DNA from: Eggerthella sp. YY7918
GTDB lineage: Bacteria > Actinomycetota > Coriobacteriia > Coriobacteriales > Eggerthellaceae
Reading direction: 5' to 3'
Assembly (NCBI RefSeq): GCF_000270285.1
Contig: NC_015738.1
Coordinates: forward strand, 868,001 to 932,000
DNA length: 64,000 bases
The notes under the pieces were generated by a model, which saw only the letters and a program-made list of their open reading frames with translations, had not been told where the DNA came from and searched no databases. Position 1 is the stretch's first letter, and every line of letters starts with the position of its first letter. Of the stretch, positions 60,797-64,000 are shown piece after piece. The position numbers and the translations under genes are program-made.

Positions 60797-61576
60797 CTAG
60801 TAGACTTTCTCGGAATTGAGCAGGGCGTCCGTGCCGCCGTCTGCGAATAGAACCACGCCGTTAAGGCCGCTTGCCTCAGGGCTAGCGACAAACGCCATGA
60901 CGTTTGCAATCTCGACAGGGTCCATAAGCGGCTCTTCGCCGAAGTGAGTAGGTACGGGAATGGCTTCCATGGCGGCACGCTGCTCGGGCAGCATGTTCGA
61001 CGTCATTGCGGTGCGTACGTTGCCGGGTGCTATTGCGTTCAGGCGCACACCGCGCGAACCCCAATCCGGACTCATGCGGCGAACCCAACGGGCAAGCGCG
61101 TACTTTGTCGAGGCGTAGTACACGTGCCCAATGGCGGGATCGACATCCTTTACCAACTCAAGGATGCGGTCTTCGTCAGGGTGGTTATTGAGCATACCGG
61201 CTACATCCATGCGTGCAGCGCCCTGGGCAATGGAGTTCGACGAGGTGACCAGACAGCTACCGCCCTTCTTTTCCAACAGGTCGAACGCTCCGCGCGCCAT
61301 TTCGGTGGCACCGAAGTAGTTGAGCGAAATGATAAGGGAAATGGGTACCTTGCCGCCCGAAACGCCCGCGTTGCAGATCATCGCGTCGATGCCGTCAGGA
61401 TAACGCTCATGCAGCTCGGCAAGAGCGTTGGCACGGCCTTCTTTTGTGGCGAGGTTTGCATTGATGTCGCCGTCTTTAAGGTCGATATTGACTACCTCGT
61501 GGCCGCGTTCGCGTAGGATCTCGGCCGTCTTCGCGCCGATGCCGCTTGACGCGCCGGTAATAACATAAACTCCCAT
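60797..61576 (-). CDS. SDR oxidoreductase resembling 3alpha-hydroxysteroid dehydrogenase
   Basis: The 259-aa product has the NAD site [10 protein letters not shown] (7-16), a compact early region with [20 protein letters not shown], the CNAGVSG motif, [15 protein letters not shown], a catalytic Ser in VTSSNS, YASTK as YxxxK, and the C-terminus [16 protein letters not shown]. The order and wording of these segments follow the 3alpha-HSD/carbonyl reductase of Comamonas type rather than FabG. A steroid or bile-acid substrate is a reasonable but untested idea. It is the first gene of an operon with the NTF2-like gene. Confidence 0.88.
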   Translation of the reverse strand: MGVYVITGASSGIGAKTAEILRERGHEVVNIDLKDGDINANLATKEGRANALAELHERYPDGIDAMICNAGVSGGKVPISLIISLNYFGATEMARGAFDLLEKKGGSCLVTSSNSIAQGAARMDVAGMLNNHPDEDRILELVKDVDPAIGHVYYASTKYALARWVRRMSPDWGSRGVRLNAIAPGNVRTAMTSNMLPEQRAAMEAIPVPTHFGEEPLMDPVEIANVMAFVASPEASGLNGVVLFADGGTDALLNSEKVY

Positions 61577-61750
61577 GCGTCCTTCCTTTCGTGCGAAGCC
61601 TCCGGTTGGTTGGCCGCACCTTGCTTATCGATACGCGTTACTATTACTGGAAGAATCATAGCATGGGCGCGTTTCTCTTGATGGACGGTGTGGTCAGCGG
61701 TAGGGGAACCGTCACGCGCGGTGTGCATGCGTCGGCGGACGGCAGAGAGC

Positions 61751-62185
61751 TTACTTACGATTCTGCTCGCGATAGCGCTCGAGCGCTGCGTCGTAGCTGC
61801 CAGCCGTTTTCTTGAAGTGAACAGTGTAGCCGATGGTTATACCTGCGAGTATCACCAGATAGATGACCACGAAAGCAGCCCAAGCGCTCACAGCGACATC
61901 TGGGGGAATCCACTGCCCAAGCCATGCGCACAGTGCGATGACTGGCAGTCCGCATACGCCGAACCCAGCGACACGCGCGGGATAGGCAAGCCGCTTGAAC
62001 AGGGCGTTGGTGAACCAAAGGGCTTGCAGGGCTGCCAACCCAAGCGCGGCGGCTAGTAGGCTGGCTGTGAGGTTTAGGCCGTAACTCGGCCCCGCGAAGA
62101 GGTAGCCCATAGCCAAGAACCACCCCATGAGTACAGTGAACATGATGCAGAAGGCGTTGGCGGCTTGCAGGACAATGCGTTTCAT
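61751..62185 (-). CDS. DUF3021-like four-helix membrane protein
   Basis: The 144-aa product has four membrane segments and a basic C-terminal tail (AALERYREQNRK). Its pairing with a LytTR gene 12 bp upstream, in the same direction, is the standard context of DUF3021 proteins, which are thought to modulate the LytTR regulator. GGAAAC precedes the ATG. Confidence 0.8.
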   Translation of the reverse strand: MKRIVLQAANAFCIMFTVLMGWFLAMGYLFAGPSYGLNLTASLLAAALGLAALQALWFTNALFKRLAYPARVAGFGVCGLPVIALCAWLGQWIPPDVAVSAWAAFVVIYLVILAGITIGYTVHFKKTAGSYDAALERYREQNRK

Positions 62186-62197
62186 GGTGTTTCCTTT

Positions 62198-62635
62198 CTA
62201 CAGTCCCAGCTTGCGCTTGAGGACGGGGGCGTACTGGCGGGAGACGAGGGCGGCCTCGCCGTTGTCGAGCAGCAACTGCAGCCGTGCGTTGAGGTACGGA
62301 CGGATGCCGCGTACATGATCGAAGTTCACAAGCATCTGTTTTGACGCACGCACAAACTCGGTGCCGGCAAGCTTGTCCTCCAGCTCGGAAAGGCGCAGAG
62401 GTGTTTCTAACACAGCTTCAGCGGTGTAGAGAAACGTCGATCCGTCCACCGTTTCAGCATAGAGCACGTCATCGATGGGTACACGGTAGGTTGTGCCGTC
62501 GCGCAGGCCGACAAGCTGGCGGTCGAACGCGCTCAAGCTGGCGACAATGCGCTGCACGCGTTCGTCAATGCGCGGCGCGACGACGGCGATCTCAATGTCG
62601 TTACGCGTGGGGTCTTCGGTGATGGTCACGTGCAT
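62198..62635 (-). CDS. LytTR-family DNA-binding regulator
   Basis: The 145-aa product consists of a short N-terminal part (1-40) and a LytTR domain (about 45-145). Recognisable parts are YRVPIDDVLYAETVDGSTFL, LRLSELEDKLAGTEFVRASK and a C-terminal VSRQYAPVLKRKLGL. It lacks a response-regulator receiver domain, the usual form in LytTR-DUF3021 pairs, which are often autoregulatory and control membrane functions. Confidence 0.9.
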   Translation of the reverse strand: MHVTITEDPTRNDIEIAVVAPRIDERVQRIVASLSAFDRQLVGLRDGTTYRVPIDDVLYAETVDGSTFLYTAEAVLETPLRLSELEDKLAGTEFVRASKQMLVNFDHVRGIRPYLNARLQLLLDNGEAALVSRQYAPVLKRKLGL

Positions 62636-62801
62636 GGTGCCGCCTTCGTGGTTCGGGGTGGATGGTGATGTTGATCATGCGCCGACAGTATGGCGAACAT
62701 TCGAGCCTTTCTGCAACCCCGCAGATCCCCACTTGCACCGACGACCATCTGAGTTGCATGTTAAGGTCAACTCCGAGCACAGCCTTGGCTTCGATAACAA
62801 A

Positions 62802-62975
62802 GGAGCAGGTTGTTGTTCGTTGTGTTACCATGACGCTTGCGAAGATGAAAACACGGCCCGGTTGGTAGTCCGGGCGCGAAGGTGCAGGCGCGGGTGCGTG
62901 CGTCGGCGGCTTCGTCAGTAACCTGCCTCCTTGGTTGTCCGTTCTTCGTGGTACACCACACATAAAGGAGGACAA
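62802..62975 (+). promoter_or_regulatory. Candidate yjdF-type riboswitch with anti-SD platform
   Basis: The leader folds into a closed domain. TTAC-ca-TGACG (62825-62835) pairs with CGTCAGTAA (62913-62921), enclosing CCCGG/CCGGG and purine-rich joining segments (GAAGATGAAAAC, GCGAAGGTGCAG). Directly after it, CCTCCTT (62926-62932) is complementary to the Shine-Dalgarno AAGGAGG (62965-62971), and can alternatively pair with upstream GGAG (62802). The downstream gene is yjdF, whose leader in Firmicutes carries the azaaromatic-sensing yjdF RNA. The motif match itself was not verified. The gap 62636-62977 shows no other gene. Confidence 0.6.
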
Positions 62976-62977
62976 TC

Positions 62978-63415
62978 ATGCAGGTCATCACCTCGTCTAC
63001 GCTGACCGTGCTGCACGACGGCCAATTTTGGGTTGGCATCTGTGAGCATGTAGAGGCGGGGCGCTACGGGGCGTGTCGCGTCGTGTTCGGCGCGACCGAG
63101 CCCACCGACACTGAAATCCAGGAATTCGTGCTGCGCCGCTGGGCGAGCCTCGACTTCGCCTTTGTGTCTGAGGACACTGAAGCCGTGCACCCCACCGTGC
63201 TCGCACATGCGAACCCCAAGCGCCGCCAACGCGAGGCGCGCAAACAGATGGAACAAGCGGGCGTTGGAACGAAAGCCCAGCAAGCCATGAGCGCCGCTTA
63301 CGAGGCGCGCAAAGACGAACGCAAGGCAGCCGCCCGCGATGCGCGCCACGAAGAATCCGAGCGCCGCTTCGCCCTCAAACAACAAAAACGCAAGCAAAAA
63401 CACCGCGGCCGGTAG
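62978..63415 (+). CDS. YjdF-family (DUF2992) RNA-binding-like basic protein
   Basis: The 145-aa product matches the YjdF family. A compact N-terminal domain (STLTVLHDGQFWVGICEHVE, then GACRVVFGATEPTDTEIQEF) is followed by a long basic C-terminal helix rich in Arg, Lys and Ala (NPKRRQREARKQ to the end, QQKRKQKHRGR). Function is not known; in bacilli expression is linked to toxic azaaromatic compounds through its riboswitch. A perfect AAAGGAGG precedes the ATG. Confidence 0.9.
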   Translation: MQVITSSTLTVLHDGQFWVGICEHVEAGRYGACRVVFGATEPTDTEIQEFVLRRWASLDFAFVSEDTEAVHPTVLAHANPKRRQREARKQMEQAGVGTKAQQAMSAAYEARKDERKAAARDARHEESERRFALKQQKRKQKHRGR

Positions 63416-63486
63416 AGTTGGGTAACCCAGTTTGGCGATGAACTATGAGATAGTAACTGCTAAGGCAGTGCGGGAAAGGGGTTTCT

Positions 63487-63702
63487 ATGGCAGAGAAACG
63501 ATATGGTTCGGGATTCGACCGAAACGAGATTTCCTCTTCTGAGAAGAGGAATGAGGTGCTTGAGCGAGAGCTGCGAACCTATAAGGGGTTAATGCGGGGC
63601 CATCGGGATTATCTGAACGGTGATGTGATGGGCGCAGACAAAGCTGATAAAAAGATTCGACGGGCAAAGGGATGGGTGTCCGTAAATTGTAACGAGGATT
63701 AG
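63487..63702 (+). CDS. Small charged hypothetical protein, 71 aa
   Basis: The product is hydrophilic and helical (SSEKRNEVLERELRTYKGLM), with a basic centre and no Cys pair or membrane segment. GAAAGGGG precedes the ATG at a good distance. It overlaps by four bases the 3' end of the opposite-strand radical SAM gene. I do not recognise the family. Confidence 0.55.
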   Translation: MAEKRYGSGFDRNEISSSEKRNEVLERELRTYKGLMRGHRDYLNGDVMGADKADKKIRRAKGWVSVNCNED

Positions 63703-64000
63703 AACAAACTTGTCTGAGAACCCATTGGTTGGGTGGGTTTGTGGGCGGTGATGATGTCGGACATGCGCCAGAGAAGGTTGTGCTGTTTGCAGAGGGCGCG
63801 GAAGAGGGTGCGGTTTTCGGTGGCGCGGGGGGAGTTGCAGAAGTAACGGTCGCCGAAGGTTTCGCGGTAGCGGGCGGGCAGCGCGGGGTCCACGGCGGCT
63901 ATTCGCTCGAGGAAGTGGTCGCGCTGGCGGTCGCGCATGGTGACGCCGGTGGTGTGGTAGACGAAGCGCGCGCCGGAGGCTGCGGCGCCTTCTACGACGG
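63699..64000 (-). CDS. SPL-family radical SAM protein (partial, 5' end beyond window)
   Basis: About 100 C-terminal codons are visible and the frame stays open through base 64000. The segment reads GARFVYHTTGVTMRDRQRDH, then YRETFGDRYFCNSP and CKQHNLLWRMSDIITAHK, which matches the C-terminus of spore-photoproduct-lyase-like (SplB/Rv2578c-type) radical SAM proteins. The cluster motif lies outside the window, so activity cannot be judged. Confidence 0.75.
   Translation of the reverse strand, partial: VVEGAAASGARFVYHTTGVTMRDRQRDHFLERIAAVDPALPARYRETFGDRYFCNSPRATENRTLFRALCKQHNLLWRMSDIITAHKPTQPMGSQTSLF

Noticed and set aside
1-64000. CRISPR array
   Set aside because: No series of evenly spaced short direct repeats with unique spacers was seen; the repeats present are IS ends, one 48-bp pair and long palindromes.

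Overview
The window reads as chromosomal DNA of an anaerobic gut or oral actinobacterium of the class Coriobacteriia, most likely family Eggerthellaceae (Slackia-like; the genus cannot be fixed from sequence alone). The grounds are moderately high GC, Tat-exported lipoprotein flavin reductases, a membrane-anchored multihaem cytochrome, a Mo-bisPGD reductase, several LuxR regulators with a polytopic membrane half, and an expanded agmatine/carbamoyl-phosphate catabolism.

Layout. Positions 1-9969 hold housekeeping genes: a TspO-like membrane protein (cut by the window edge), tRNA-Ala, an Mrp-type Fe-S carrier, a mtaD-like deaminase, 5-formyl-THF cyclo-ligase, aspS, and a radical SAM protein divergent from a TetR regulator. 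A 4.3-kb AT-richer cassette (LuxR regulator, flavin reductase, pentahaem cytochrome) follows, bounded by 48-bp direct repeats at 9975 and 14278. Next come a cyclic-di-GMP-I riboswitch and the large repeat-rich surface protein it precedes, which carries a C9 tract early in the ORF; then SRP RNA, a DedA protein and dnaX-ybaB-recR. A consensus parS site lies just after recR, followed by IS remnants and fragments of nusB and dxs. A second AT-rich block (22.6-29.4 kb) encodes a MalT-like LuxR regulator and a Mo-reductase/ferredoxin/TorD set.

From 29.6 to 46.3 kb: a membrane LuxR regulator divergent from a Tat flavoprotein, a MobB-MobA fusion with a polyferredoxin, Rrf2 with a CcdA-TlpA fusion, a polar amino acid ABC transporter whose gene gaps hold long palindromic repeats, and a MerR/MFS pair with a classical 19-bp-spacer MerR promoter. 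From 46.5 to 56.8 kb lies a duplicated agmatine deiminase system: ptcA-aguD-aguA, a membrane LuxR gene, then a second ptcA-aguD-aguA and one carbamate kinase. The kinase has an elaborate hairpin leader ending in a terminator. The last part holds an SOS-type promoter before a DinD-like gene, a third divergent carbamoyltransferase (HVLP instead of HCLP) with its own LuxR neighbour, a 3alpha-HSD-like SDR with an NTF2-fold partner, LytTR/DUF3021, yjdF with a riboswitch-like leader, and a partial SPL-family radical SAM gene.

Inferred physiology: energy from agmatine (agmatine to carbamoylputrescine, then putrescine plus carbamoyl phosphate, then ATP) and from anaerobic respiration on organic acceptors through exported flavin and Mo enzymes, each system apparently wired to its own LuxR-type regulator.
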